The notes: generated by a model not told the origin, from the sequence alone. Shown: positions 10,636 to 21,889, numbered from the stretch's first letter. The stretch: 64,000 nucleotides of DNA from Rhynchopus sp. YZ270_cl-10 (GCA_964035575.1 OZ037895.1:1-64000), one strand, 5' to 3'. Program-made: numbers and translations.

Positions 10636-11606
10636 ATCCTTTATATTTAGGTGACGGGCTAAAAAACCTGTCGTTCTTGTGTGACACCTGCATGGAAACG
10701 TGAACTTTTTTTTTTTTTTTTTTTTAGTCTTGAAACGTGAACAGGACCTCACACAGGACCCCACATGGCCCACCTGACGTTAGCGTGCGCGCTTCGCGCG
10801 CCCGCTCACAGCACCCAGTAAAAACCGTGTTTTTTTTGGTTTTTCAATGCACTTTCCTGTGCTGGGAAGCATGCCACAAGTGCCATTTTGTTTTACAAGG
10901 TAAAAATGACCAAAAAAGCTGATTTTTGGCTGAATGCCAACCCTCAGAAATGTTGTCATTTTTTCCTAACGACTGAAAAAAAAATTTTTTTGGGCCTCAA
11001 TACCTCCAAATAAGCCGATTTTCTGGTAAGATATTTTTTTGGAGCACCACACAATTTTTTAAAATTTTTGATTTTTTGGTCAAATCCTGTCCCTGGTGAG
11101 GGGGTGTGTGTGGGTGGGTGTGTGTGGGTGGGTGGGTAGTGTGTGTGGGTGTGTGGGTGGCGCACATCCTTATAGTAAAAACGAAAAAACTAAGGTTTTT
11201 TAGAATTTTTGCAAATTACATCATCTGACTGCATCGGCTATGGGTGAGCGACCGGAGAGGGCGGACTACAGTAGGGCGCTGCTGCCGTTGCTATTGCTAT
11301 TGCTGTTGCTCTTGCCACATTCACCACCACCATTGTCAGGCTGTTGTTGTAGCTATCAAAGCTGCAGCCACTTGGGTTTTTGGGCACAAATGGTTGCCTC
11401 CATCACCACACTCTCCAGTTCCCATGCTACTGCAGCTGTTGCTAGGGACGCACCAGCCGATGAGATCCTTGCAAACGCAGCTGATGTTGATGGGGCCACT
11501 GGAAATCGCTAGAAATAAATAATAGGCTGGTTTGAGACAGACAGCGGGGGACAGTAAGACAACAAATATGACCTTCCAGAACTCTTCCCAGTAAATACCT
11601 CTGTGT
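10636..11606. other. No intact gene; GT-rich stretch and a LINE relic
   Basis: Contents: a T-run at about 10709-10727, a small GCGCG/CGCGC hairpin near 10787-10801, a GGGT/GT-rich microsatellite at about 11098-11163, and a degenerate LINE 5' fragment (listed separately). The two overlapping ~90-residue plus-strand ORFs at 11240-11522 are antisense to that fragment. Confidence 0.5.
11280..11480 (-). mobile_element. Degenerate relic of the shared LINE N-terminal region
   Basis: On the minus strand GCTGCAGCTTTGATAGC, preceded by GTGCCCAAAAACCCAAGTGG, is close to the sequence coding PN-PSGCSFDSS in the N-terminal repeats of the family A and B ORFs (about 23785-23830 and 41160-41215). A CAG/GTT-rich surround also fits. 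The frame is not kept. Confidence 0.45.
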
Positions 11607-14600
11607 GGAGCTAAGGAGCTAAGGAGCTAAGGAGCTAAGGAGCTAAGGAGCTAAGGAGCTAAGGAGCTAAGGAGCTAAGGAGCTAAGGAGCTAAGGAGCT
11701 AAGGAGCTAAGGAGCTAAGGAGCTAAGGAGCTAAGGAGCTAAGGAGCTAAGGAGCTAAGGAGCTAAGGAGCTAAGGAGCTAAGGAGCTAAGGAGCTAAGG
11801 AGCTAAGGAGCTAAGGAGCTAAGGAGCTAAGGAGCTAAGGAGCTAAGGAGCTAAGGAGCTAAGGAGCTAAGGAGCTAAGGAGCTAAGGAGCTAAGGAGCT
11901 AAGGAGCTAAGGAGCTAAGGAGCTAAGGAGCTAAGGAGCTAAGGAGCTAAGGAGCTAAGGAGCTAAGGAGCTAAGGAGCTAAGGAGCTAAGGAGCTAAGG
12001 AGCTAAGGAGCTAAGGAGCTAAGGAGCTAAGGAGCTAAGGAGCTAAGGAGCTAAGGAGCTAAGGAGCTAAGGAGCTAAGGAGCTAAGGAGCTAAGGAGCT
12101 AAGGAGCTAAGGAGCTAAGGAGCTAAGGAGCTAAGGAGCTAAGGAGCTAAGGAGCTAAGGAGCTAAGGAGCTAAGGAGCTAAGGAGCTAAGGAGCTAAGG
12201 AGCTAAGGAGCTAAGGAGCTAAGGAGCTAAGGAGCTAAGGAGCTAAGGAGCTAAGGAGCTAAGGAGCTAAGGAGCTAAGGAGCTAAGGAGCTAAGGAGCT
12301 AAGGAGCTAAGGAGCTAAGGAGCTAAGGAGCTAAGGAGCTAAGGAGCTAAGGAGCTAAGGAGCTAAGGAGCTAAGGAGCTAAGGAGCTAAGGAGCTAAGG
12401 AGCTAAGGAGCTAAGGAGCTAAGGAGCTAAGGAGCTAAGGAGCTAAGGAGCTAAGGAGCTAAGGAGCTAAGGAGCTAAGGAGCTAAGGAGCTAAGGAGCT
12501 AAGGAGCTAAGGAGCTAAGGAGCTAAGGAGCTAAGGAGCTAAGGAGCTAAGGAGCTAAGGAGCTAAGGAGCTAAGGAGCTAAGGAGCTAAGGAGCTAAGG
12601 AGCTAAGGAGCTAAGGAGCTAAGGAGCTAAGGAGCTAAGGAGCTAAGGAGCTAAGGAGCTAAGGAGCTAAGGAGCTAAGGAGCTAAGGAGCTAAGGAGCT
12701 AAGGAGCTAAGGAGCTAAGGAGCTAAGGAGCTAAGGAGCTAAGGAGCTAAGGAGCTAAGGAGCTAAGGAGCTAAGGAGCTAAGGAGCTAAGGAGCTAAGG
12801 AGCTAAGGAGCTAAGGAGCTAAGGAGCTAAGGAGCTAAGGAGCTAAGGAGCTAAGGAGCTAAGGAGCTAAGGAGCTAAGGAGCTAAGGAGCTAAGGAGCT
12901 AAGGAGCTAAGGAGCTAAGGAGCTAAGGAGCTAAGGAGCTAAGGAGCTAAGGAGCTAAGGAGCTAAGGAGCTAAGGAGCTAAGGAGCTAAGGAGCTAAGG
13001 AGCTAAGGAGCTAAGGAGCTAAGGAGCTAAGGAGCTAAGGAGCTAAGGAGCTAAGGAGCTAAGGAGCTAAGGAGCTAAGGAGCTAAGGAGCTAAGGAGCT
13101 AAGGAGCTAAGGAGCTAAGGAGCTAAGGAGCTAAGGAGCTAAGGAGCTAAGGAGCTAAGGAGCTAAGGAGCTAAGGAGCTAAGGAGCTAAGGAGCTAAGG
13201 AGCTAAGGAGCTAAGGAGCTAAGGAGCTAAGGAGCTAAGGAGCTAAGGAGCTAAGGAGCTAAGGAGCTAAGGAGCTAAGGAGCTAAGGAGCTAAGGAGCT
13301 AAGGAGCTAAGGAGCTAAGGAGCTAAGGAGCTAAGGAGCTAAGGAGCTAAGGAGCTAAGGAGCTAAGGAGCTAAGGAGCTAAGGAGCTAAGGAGCTAAGG
13401 AGCTAAGGAGCTAAGGAGCTAAGGAGCTAAGGAGCTAAGGAGCTAAGGAGCTAAGGAGCTAAGGAGCTAAGGAGCTAAGGAGCTAAGGAGCTAAGGAGCT
13501 AAGGAGCTAAGGAGCTAAGGAGCTAAGGAGCTAAGGAGCTAAGGAGCTAAGGAGCTAAGGAGCTAAGGAGCTAAGGAGCTAAGGAGCTAAGGAGCTAAGG
13601 AGCTAAGGAGCTAAGGAGCTAAGGAGCTAAGGAGCTAAGGAGCTAAGGAGCTAAGGAGCTAAGGAGCTAAGGAGCTAAGGAGCTAAGGAGCTAAGGAGCT
13701 AAGGAGCTAAGGAGCTAAGGAGCTAAGGAGCTAAGGAGCTAAGGAGCTAAGGAGCTAAGGAGCTAAGGAGCTAAGGAGCTAAGGAGCTAAGGAGCTAAGG
13801 AGCTAAGGAGCTAAGGAGCTAAGGAGCTAAGGAGCTAAGGAGCTAAGGAGCTAAGGAGCTAAGGAGCTAAGGAGCTAAGGAGCTAAGGAGCTAAGGAGCT
13901 AAGGAGCTAAGGAGCTAAGGAGCTAAGGAGCTAAGGAGCTAAGGAGCTAAGGAGCTAAGGAGCTAAGGAGCTAAGGAGCTAAGGAGCTAAGGAGCTAAGG
14001 AGCTAAGGAGCTAAGGAGCTAAGGAGCTAAGGAGCTAAGGAGCTAAGGAGCTAAGGAGCTAAGGAGCTAAGGAGCTAAGGAGCTAAGGAGCTAAGGAGCT
14101 AAGGAGCTAAGGAGCTAAGGAGCTAAGGAGCTAAGGAGCTAAGGAGCTAAGGAGCTAAGGAGCTAAGGAGCTAAGGAGCTAAGGAGCTAAGGAGCTAAGG
14201 AGCTAAGGAGCTAAGGAGCTAAGGAGCTAAGGAGCTAAGGAGCTAAGGAGCTAAGGAGCTAAGGAGCTAAGGAGCTAAGGAGCTAAGGAGCTAAGGAGCT
14301 AAGGAGCTAAGGAGCTAAGGAGCTAAGGAGCTAAGGAGCTAAGGAGCTAAGGAGCTAAGGAGCTAAGGAGCTAAGGAGCTAAGGAGCTAAGGAGCTAAGG
14401 AGCTAAGGAGCTAAGGAGCTAAGGAGCTAAGGAGCTAAGGAGCTAAGGAGCTAAGGAGCTAAGGAGCTAAGGAGCTAAGGAGCTAAGGAGCTAAGGAGCT
14501 AAGGAGCTAAGGAGCTAAGGAGCTAAGGAGCTAAGGAGCTAAGGAGCTAAGGAGCTAAGGAGCTAAGGAGCTAAGGAGCTAAGGAGCTAAGGAGCTAAGG

Positions 14601-14630
14601 AGCTAAGGAGCTAAGGAGCTAAGGAGCTAA
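11607..14630. repeat. Pure 8-bp tandem array (GGAGCTAA)n, 378 copies
   Basis: The unit GGAGCTAA repeats over 3024 bp, exactly 378 copies, with no deviation that I can see. Each unit carries the palindrome AGCT. The array has the same period as the 1-2488 array but an unrelated sequence. No ORF crosses it, because TAA falls in frame. Confidence 0.97.
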
Positions 14631-14962
14631 GTCTATTGACATTGTCTGTGACACTTGTCAGAGTCTTATTGTGCACTGAGGGCGTTAAGAGGCGAGTCGC
14701 TGGTCCTACAATTGTGACATACACATTTGTACATAACCTCGTGGAGTACCAACTGTTTCTGCAAACCATATTCCTCCAAGATTCTATACTAAACGATGGG
14801 TCCTTGACACATTAAAAGAAGGGAAAAGGAGTGTGCAGCGGTAAGTGTTCTGAACTGTCTTTTTTCTAAACCCAGGAAGGTCTTTCTAACAAACACGGCA
14901 TCCATAAGCCCTTACCAGGACCCACCCTCCGGAGGTAAAAATACCACCTCCCACCTCTTACA
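14631..14962. other. No gene recognised
   Basis: A unique-looking stretch between the octamer array and the inverted-repeat element. I see nothing to annotate. Confidence 0.5.
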
Positions 14963-14966
14963 TTAA

Positions 14967-15976
14967 GCCCTTAATTTTAAGGCACTCTAAAATTAAGGGC
15001 TTAGTTTCGTACTAAGGGCTTACTAACATACTTGGACCGCCCGAAATATATTTCGGGCATTTCGGGCGATTTCGGGCGAATTAGGGGCGGATTTCGGGCG
15101 ATTTTGTGCGCCCGAAGTCGCCCGAAAACGCCCGAAATCGCCCGAAATGCAGATTTCGGGCGAATTCGGGCGCTTTTTCCGTAGTGAAAACCGACTAGGT
15201 AGAGTTCTACTCATTTTCGCAAAAAAACTTTTTATATTTGGAAATATTTGATGCCAAATCTGTCAAAATAAGCAAGAATCGAAAACTTTTGTACACCTGA
15301 GTGCACTTTGGAGGCCCGTGAGAATCACCACCAAGTCACGGGTTTTCTGACTATCATTTGCTTATTCCTACCCAAAACACACTATGAACCGGGTTTTCAC
15401 TATTTTTTCGTATTTCAGGGTGAATTTTTGTGAATTTTCGGGTCACAGGGTGGTTCTGACCCATTCTCGGGGTGTTTCGGGCCTGTAGTTGCTCAGGAGA
15501 TGCCCAAAAACGTGAAAAATCGCCTTTTTACGTTTGTAGTAGTATTTTAGTGTAAATTGTTAGGGAAATCGGTTTTATACGTGGCTGCTAACAGAGCTGC
15601 ACTCATATAAGTTGGGTTCTACTAGGAATTTTTGCTCATTTTTTTTTTTCTTTGAACAAATTTTGTGCCAATCTTTCAAATAAAGCGTTAGATTTTTACA
15701 CTGGTGGCATGCTTCCCAGCACACATAAGATACTGGTTGTGCGCCCGAATTCGCCCGAATCTGCCCGAAATCGCCCGAATTCGCCCGAAATGTGCCCGAA
15801 TTCGCCCGAATTACGTATAAATTCCCTTTAAAACGCCCGAAATATATTTCGGGCACATTTCGGGCGCTCGGGATCCGCGCCCGAAAAATCCGCCCGAATT
15901 CGCCCGAAATATATTTCGGGCGGTCCAAGTATGTTACTAAGGGCTTAGTAAGAAATTAAGGGCTTAATTTAAGGGC
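14967..15976. mobile_element. Non-autonomous inverted-repeat DNA element flanked by TTAA
   Basis: The two ends are inverted copies over roughly 100 bp. From the left one reads GCCCTTAA, then AACATACTTGGACCGCCCGA, then AATATATTTCGGGC. The reverse complement of the right end gives the same order. Both ends are loaded with the 10-bp unit CGCCCGAAAT in either orientation. TTAA sits immediately outside each end (14963-14966 and 15977-15980), the target duplication typical of piggyBac-like elements. The central ~550 bp (15190-15740) is AT-rich and has no transposase. TTAA-rich end repeats make the exact boundary slightly uncertain. Confidence 0.7.
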
Positions 15977-16057
15977 TTAAAAAGAGCTTACCAAGAGTGT
16001 ACTAAGATCATTAGGGGTACTTTTGGACCTCAGCAAATTAAAATGCGATAATTGTGA

Positions 16058-16247
16058 GTATACACAGTATACACAGTATACACAGTATACACAGTATACA
16101 CAGTATACACAGTATACACAGTATACACAGTATACACAGTATACACAGTATACACAGTATACACAGTATACACAGTATACACAGTATACACAGTATACAC
16201 AGTATACACAGTATACACAGTATACACAGTATACACAGTATACACAG
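16058..16247. repeat. 9-bp microsatellite (GTATACACA)n, ~21 copies
   Basis: A perfect array with the palindrome GTATAC in each unit. ORFs through it on both strands are artefacts of the 9-bp period. Confidence 0.95.
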
Positions 16248-16265
16248 TGTTCACAGGGTATTGGG

Positions 16266-16399
16266 AGTACAGTACAGTACAGTACAGTACAGTACAGTAC
16301 AGTACAGTACAGTACAGTACAGTACAGTACAGTACAGTACAGTACAGTACAGTACAGTACAGTACAGTACAGTACAGTACAGTACAGTACAGTACAGTA
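16266..16399. repeat. 5-bp microsatellite (AGTAC)n, ~27 copies
   Basis: A perfect array that follows the 9-bp array after an 18-bp spacer. Each unit carries the palindrome GTAC. Confidence 0.95.
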
Positions 16400-16679
16400 A
16401 AAGGGCCGCCCGCCGCAGGCGGAAACTTTTATATGCCGTGCACTTTTCCAAGTGGTCTGAAGAGTGATCTGACCACATTGTCCCAGTATAACATACACCC
16501 AATAAATCCATTGGAGAAGGAATATTTCACGTTTGACCACCACAGAATACAGGTTGCCAGCCACCACTAAAGTACAAAAAACCCCTCAGAGTTAGCGCCA
16601 GTCTAGCGTGGGTCCCACAGAAATGAAGTACAGATGCATTTTGCAACGGGTGTGTGTGCGCCTCAACCGCTTCAAAGTA

Positions 16680-16682
<3 letters not shown>
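16400..16682. other. No gene recognised
   Basis: A short stretch between the microsatellites and the LINE poly(A) tail. I see nothing to annotate beyond a small GC-rich inverted repeat just after 16400. Confidence 0.5.
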
Positions 16683-16736
<54 letters not shown>

Positions 16737-19700
16737 TATCTACATCCAGTGACAGAGGGGGTACTTACTAGTCAAGCGAGTATGTAAACAGCTAGATGTC
16801 CAGACAAGGGCACTTTACTATTGTACTGGCAAGACAGTGCCTGAAAACACAGTTAGTGGCACTAAAATAGAAAGCATGTGGGACAACTACAACCAACACT
16901 TCCCTGCAAATAAGCAAAAGGGTCGTATGTGAGTGCAATTTTTCCCAAAAGGAAAAGGGGAGGGGATGGGACGGGAGGGTTGCTCTGTCTACCGGTGTAG
17001 TTTTATTTTGCTTTGTCTTGGGGAGGGGAGGAGAGGAGAAGGAGGGGATTGAGTGAGCCGTTTCCTCTGTAACACACAAACAAATAAAAAGGAAGTTCCA
17101 TAATCTTTTTAGTAGTTTTCTTTTTGGTGAAAATTTTTGAGAACTTCTGTAAGTGTGACCTGACCCGACTGACTGACACCCAAAGGGGAAAACAACAATA
17201 ACGCACAACAAAATCAACAACAACAATGGTGGGTCTCGTGCTTACCTGTGGTGGTTTTGAAAAATGAAAAATTGAAATTGACCTTCACAAGGTAAAAATG
17301 AAAAACTAAAGGAGTGAAAAAAGAAACTCAAAGGACAAGAGTTCTGTACAAACTCTACTCTACTGCACAATCTATAAAAGTGGCCCAATGGCTCCTGATG
17401 CCACTGGCCTGGCTCTTAGACAGGTCTTACTCCGAGACTGCCCTCTACCCTCAGAGCCTCGTCCAAGGGGTAAGGGCCGTCGCTGGGGTAGACCCGTCCT
17501 AGCCAGCAGCCAACCAAAAATATTAACAAAAAGGAAGGGGGGCGGAAAGGGGGGAAAGGGGGGGGCAAACCCCAAAGGATGAAAAGAACAAAAAACACAA
17601 AATAAAAAGGGTTAAAAATAAACATGGGGCAAACTGTCATTCTCTACACGCTTCTATACACACACTCTCACCCTCTAACTCTCACTCTAATTCTTCCCCT
17701 TGTTCCCCTTCCTTCCTCCGCTCTGTCTCCCCTTCTGTCCACCACCGCGACCATTGCGCCCTCTCTGCACCTCCTGGGGCGAGAGCACATGCTGCGTCGC
17801 CTGTGCCACTGAGTCGGTGAACACGTTCGACGTGTTGGACCTACCCTGAGCTGCATGGCGCTGGGGTCCTTTGGGAGCTGGGGAAGGAGCAGGTTGGGCG
17901 GAGGAGGTTGCATTGCCACGGCCTGCCGATGAGGAGGAGGAAGAAGTGGAGACTGCAGGTTGGGCGATGGAGGTTGTAGTGCCACGGCCTGCAGAGGTGG
18001 AGGAAGAAGAAGAAGAAGAGGAGGCTTGAGGTTGTCGGCCTATTCCCTCTCGAGCCGCTCGTGCCTCATTCTCCCTCCTTGTACTCTCCGCTGCAAAGGC
18101 CTGCCCCCTACTGCTCCGGTTGTCCGTCAGGGCATGCAACGTCGACTTTGCCTTGCACTTTTCCTTAACCGACCACTCATGCAAACCCACCACCTTCATC
18201 ACCTCATACCACTGAGTGAAAGTAGCGGTAGAGAGGGGGAGTGACAACAAGGGTCTGCCATCCTGTTTCTCTCCCTGACGGTAGTGGAACAGGGAGATCC
18301 ACTTCGTCACAGAAGAAGGCACCGGCGACCCCATGGTGAGGCACGGGAAAAGACCCCCCCTCTCCGTCCGCTCCTCCTCCGTCCACATCCAAGCCTCGCT
18401 CTGCGCCCTCAGCAATTCCCTCACCCTCGCTTGCTTCTTCTGGTCAGGGATGCCTTCCACTGACAGAGAATGCGAGCGATCCGCCCCCTCCATCGCGGTG
18501 TCGAGGTCCTCCTCCTGCTCCTGCTCATCATCATCCATCTCCTCCACCTTCACACGCACCTCGGTGTCTGCCGCCTCGGCCTGTCGCCCCACCTCCTCCT
18601 CCAGCTGATCCCGAGAAGGGGTTCCCCAGCTGACCCTGCCTTCCCGAACGACGATGACCGCGCTGGTCTTGCCCCAGGTGTCGCAGTATCCGGCCTCCCC
18701 TGCTATCTTCCTAACCGCCTGACGGGCGACCACCGACTCCGGGCAATCACCGTCCCCCTCCCCGTTCCCACTCCACGGCTGCTGTGTCGCCCAGCAGTAC
18801 AGGAACTCGCCCGGGCACGGAGAAGCACCTTGAGGACCAAAGAGAGCCATCCAGTCGCCGACACAGTCAGGTTCGAGTCCTTCAGGGTCGTCGCCCACCG
18901 CTCTCCGCACCGCATGGCAGGGGAGGAATAGCCGCCCTTCGCACACCACCCCAAAGCACCGCCCGTATGCCACCATGCGTTCTGCCTCCAGCTGTCGGGA
19001 GAGGTTCACCGCCGTCAACACCAGAGTGGTCGCCTTCTGCTCCGACTCATGCTTAGCTGCGATGGCGTAATGCCTCTCGCAGCGTTGCCTGTCATACTCC
19101 GCCCGGAGCGACTCTCCTGCTTCGGGGTGCCGATCGCAGTCTTCCAAGTACTGCGCATGCATCCTCTTCGCGTCCTCTGCGAGTTCCCGCTTGTGCCTGG
19201 CGGTCAGCTCCTCCACACGATGCCTGTCCGCCGCCTTCGCCTGGTCCAGACGCACATTCTGTTCCTCCAGGAAACGACTCAACTCCTGCTGGCGGTCGCC
19301 AAAAGTGCCCCGAAGCGCGGCCAAATCCGGTCCCCACGACCGACGATGCTCCCGCCGTACCTCCAGGGCTTGCTGCCACGCGTCCGACGCACGCTGCAAC
19401 GCTTCCTTCTTCTCCTGGTCCGCCTTTTGTTGTTGCTGCTTCTGCTGTTTCCGTTGCTTCTCGTGCTTCTGCTGCTTCTGTTCTGCCTGCTGCCCCTCTT
19501 CGCCCGCCATTGGCGTGTCTACCTCCTCGACGTCCTCGCCCTCGGGAGCTGGCACTGCTGGAGAAGGAGCCCGTTTAGGTGGTGGGTCTCCGCTCCCCTC
19601 CGCAGAGGCAGCCTGAGCCGGAACATTCGAGTGCAAAAAAGACAGGGCACTGAAGTATTCCGCCCTGCCAATTTGCGACAGAGGGCAGTGCTTGGACCCC

Positions 19701-21889
19701 TGAGCGCAGTGCAGACATGCCAAGCCACCACACGTGTGACAGCAGAAGTGTGCGTCCGACGCATCGAAGAGCTTGCTGCATTGTTCGCACTGCAGGAAAG
19801 TGTTCGACGCCTCCGCCTCCCTCGCTCCCACAAAAGCCATGGGGCGCTCTGACTGGCACTCCCCCTTACCACCTGTGGCCTCAAAAGACAGGATGTGCTG
19901 CTGCAGAGCCGGGTCCATGGTGAGGGGCTCGTAGTGTCCCGGGATACTGCCGGATCCATCTGCCGCATCCTGGTCACCCGAGTGGAGGAGAAGGACCACT
20001 GCCTTAGGCCGTTTTCTTGGCACCATCAGAGAAGGGCGGGCGAACTCGTTGAGGATGACCACAGATACCTCAAGAGCCTCCCCTGCCCCCGCCACTGCAA
20101 TGGCATCCGCCCACGTACGCTCGTCTCCTCTGTCCCCACTCGTCATCAGCCGCTGCCAGACCCCAAAATTAGGGACAGCCGCACTCGACAGATCAGCGCG
20201 GCCCTGGACCTTCTTCACTGCCGCCTGGCGCAGACCCTCCACCGACAAATCCGTGCGCCCAGTGGCGAAGAGCAAAGCCTCAAAAGCACAGTCCCCCGCC
20301 ACAAACGACCAAGTCACCTTCGAGGCTCCCAGCTTGGCCGCCTGTTCCGTCGCCCGAGGCCTCTGCGCTGCCGGGCACTCACGCAAAAACTCCCACTCAC
20401 GCACCACATCGAGACCCGGCCCTTCCGGAATCACGGTAGCCGAATCGAACCTCCCGGTCCGCTTCCTCGGTGGCTCCACGTGGTCCGGCTTCACGTCCCT
20501 CTTGCGCTTCCCCTGCTGCTCCTCCGACCGGTCTGGAGCAGGACGACTCATATCGTCGTCAGGGTTCGCATCATCACAGAGAGGTTCCACGGCCCCTGCA
20601 CTGCGGCGTCCAAACCGGTCCATGTCCTCTGCAGACGGTGCCACATCTACCTCCACACACGGCTCCCGCTTCAGGGTGGCAATCCCTACACACATAGCAC
20701 CCCGCTCCAGAAAGGAAGATGCGACCTTTTTCTGGTACGCCACCGCAATGCTCTCCCGGATGCGCAACTCTGCCGACCCTGTCAGGTGCGACGTCTGTCC
20801 CGTCGTCAGGCCTCCAAGCTGCGCAATCAAGAGGTTCGCCTCGTCGCCTGCACCCCCGAAGGCTTCAAACACAATAGGGGAGAACTTGGTGTTGATCTTG
20901 TTCAAATCCCGCTCGTGCTTCTCCCGTTTGACCTGGCCCTGGTTCTTCGCCGACCAGCCCACAAACTTCGAGGCCCCTGTTCTGTAGGAAGGCAAGGTGG
21001 GGCACACGTGGGTGATGTCCAAACAACGAGGTCCATTTTCCGCCACTCCTACTGGGAGGTAGACGTCGCCTGGCCGCTTCTTCGACTCCAAATCCACTCT
21101 CACGGCCTCCTCCAAAGCAGGGTCCAAGCCCGCCCCTTGAGCCGCTCTGTACACCGAATCCCGCAAGGCGTTGTGGCGGGCGACGCGGTGTTTGGCGTAG
21201 GGGCAGCCAAAGGTGTGGTCGCCAAAGGAGTCCATGACAACCCTTTTCTGCCCCCCCTGACATGCCGAGCAAGTCGTTCCCTCCGCATGGATGGCCACCC
21301 CTAGTCGGAAACGGGTCACAACCGCAAAGTCCGCTGAAGACATCTGGTTCCTTGCTGAGGGTGTCGCCGTGAGGTACGTCCCAGAAAGCGGCAGGAGAAG
21401 GGACTTCATCCGTGCTCGGTCTCGCATGCAGAGCTGTTGCATCAACTTGTCTGCCTGGGCGTCAATCACCGCAGATGACAGACTCTGCTGCTCCAGGATC
21501 TTCTTCGGCTGAGCCCTGTCCACGTGAAACGCCACCGGTACCCTGGAGTTGTACTCCTCAGCCGCGCTGTTCCATCTCTCCTCATCCCAGGTGAAGGCAG
21601 GGTCCAAGGCCTGCGACAGTTGCAGGTTCCCTGACTGAGAGGCGAGGGACGCAGCCGTCCGATGGTCCACTGTGCGACGGATACCCAGCCCCCCAAGCGC
21701 CACAGGAAGCGCCGCCTGCGCCCTTGCCAACTCCGGCAGCGCCCCATCCGGGTCATGCAGAAGCGCAGCCAGGCACCTGTCAATCAGGTCGTCAAAAGCC
21801 GTCAGGTACTCCGCGCACTGTGGGATCCCCCGCATGTAGAACACCATGCGGCAGTAGCCTTCGCAGTATCTCAGTACGTAGAAGGCTGC
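16683..21889 (-). mobile_element. Family A LINE copy 1, 5'-truncated
   Basis: On the minus strand the element starts abruptly at 21889, in the region just after the RT core. It runs through the C-terminal half of the ORF (stop at 17687) and a ~950-bp 3'UTR, and ends in a 52-base poly(A) tail (T-run 16683-16734). It matches the full copy at 32.2-42.4 kb with few differences. The 3'UTR extends ~360 bp beyond the 3' end used by that copy (matching starts at about 17098). The 5' junction abuts an 18-base A-run (T-run 21890-21907). I see no clear target-site duplication. Confidence 0.9.
17687..21889 (-). CDS. Family A LINE ORF, C-terminal ~1400 residues
   Basis: This is the partial polyprotein of the truncated copy. 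It begins AAFYVLRYCEGYCRMVF, corresponding to the thumb region after the RT active site. It then carries the zinc motif CSACQGG...GDHTFGCPYAKH, the PD-(D/E)XK-like endonuclease (RPGDVYLP...LDITH...KREKHERD), and an OTU-like protease domain with GDCAFEAL and GHYEPL. After these come a C-terminal Cys/His cluster, a Gln/Lys-rich coiled coil and a Ser-rich, basic tail. The frame is open throughout, but RT and the first OTU domain are missing, so the copy cannot move alone. The open frame continues upstream of 21889 into unrelated flank. Confidence 0.88.
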   Translation of the reverse strand, partial: AAFYVLRYCEGYCRMVFYMRGIPQCAEYLTAFDDLIDRCLAALLHDPDGALPELARAQAALPVALGGLGIRRTVDHRTAASLASQSGNLQLSQALDPAFTWDEERWNSAAEEYNSRVPVAFHVDRAQPKKILEQQSLSSAVIDAQADKLMQQLCMRDRARMKSLLLPLSGTYLTATPSARNQMSSADFAVVTRFRLGVAIHAEGTTCSACQGGQKRVVMDSFGDHTFGCPYAKHRVARHNALRDSVYRAAQGAGLDPALEEAVRVDLESKKRPGDVYLPVGVAENGPRCLDITHVCPTLPSYRTGASKFVGWSAKNQGQVKREKHERDLNKINTKFSPIVFEAFGGAGDEANLLIAQLGGLTTGQTSHLTGSAELRIRESIAVAYQKKVASSFLERGAMCVGIATLKREPCVEVDVAPSAEDMDRFGRRSAGAVEPLCDDANPDDDMSRPAPDRSEEQQGKRKRDVKPDHVEPPRKRTGRFDSATVIPEGPGLDVVREWEFLRECPAAQRPRATEQAAKLGASKVTWSFVAGDCAFEALLFATGRTDLSVEGLRQAAVKKVQGRADLSSAAVPNFGVWQRLMTSGDRGDERTWADAIAVAGAGEALEVSVVILNEFARPSLMVPRKRPKAVVLLLHSGDQDAADGSGSIPGHYEPLTMDPALQQHILSFEATGGKGECQSERPMAFVGAREAEASNTFLQCEQCSKLFDASDAHFCCHTCGGLACLHCAQGSKHCPLSQIGRAEYFSALSFLHSNVPAQAASAEGSGDPPPKRAPSPAVPAPEGEDVEEVDTPMAGEEGQQAEQKQQKHEKQRKQQKQQQQKADQEKKEALQRASDAWQQALEVRREHRRSWGPDLAALRGTFGDRQQELSRFLEEQNVRLDQAKAADRHRVEELTARHKRELAEDAKRMHAQYLEDCDRHPEAGESLRAEYDRQRCERHYAIAAKHESEQKATTLVLTAVNLSRQLEAERMVAYGRCFGVVCEGRLFLPCHAVRRAVGDDPEGLEPDCVGDWMALFGPQGASPCPGEFLYCWATQQPWSGNGEGDGDCPESVVARQAVRKIAGEAGYCDTWGKTSAVIVVREGRVSWGTPSRDQLEEEVGRQAEAADTEVRVKVEEMDDDEQEQEEDLDTAMEGADRSHSLSVEGIPDQKKQARVRELLRAQSEAWMWTEEERTERGGLFPCLTMGSPVPSSVTKWISLFHYRQGEKQDGRPLLSLPLSTATFTQWYEVMKVVGLHEWSVKEKCKAKSTLHALTDNRSSRGQAFAAESTRRENEARAAREGIGRQPQASSSSSSSSTSAGRGTTTSIAQPAVSTSSSSSSAGRGNATSSAQPAPSPAPKGPQRHAAQGRSNTSNVFTDSVAQATQHVLSPQEVQRGRNGRGGGQKGRQSGGRKGNKGKN

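Noticed and set aside
17960-21304. Long plus-strand ORFs (e.g. 267, 312 and 469 residues) in family A copies
   Set aside because: They are antisense to the LINE polyprotein, appear at matching positions in both A copies and show only GC-rich shadow composition.
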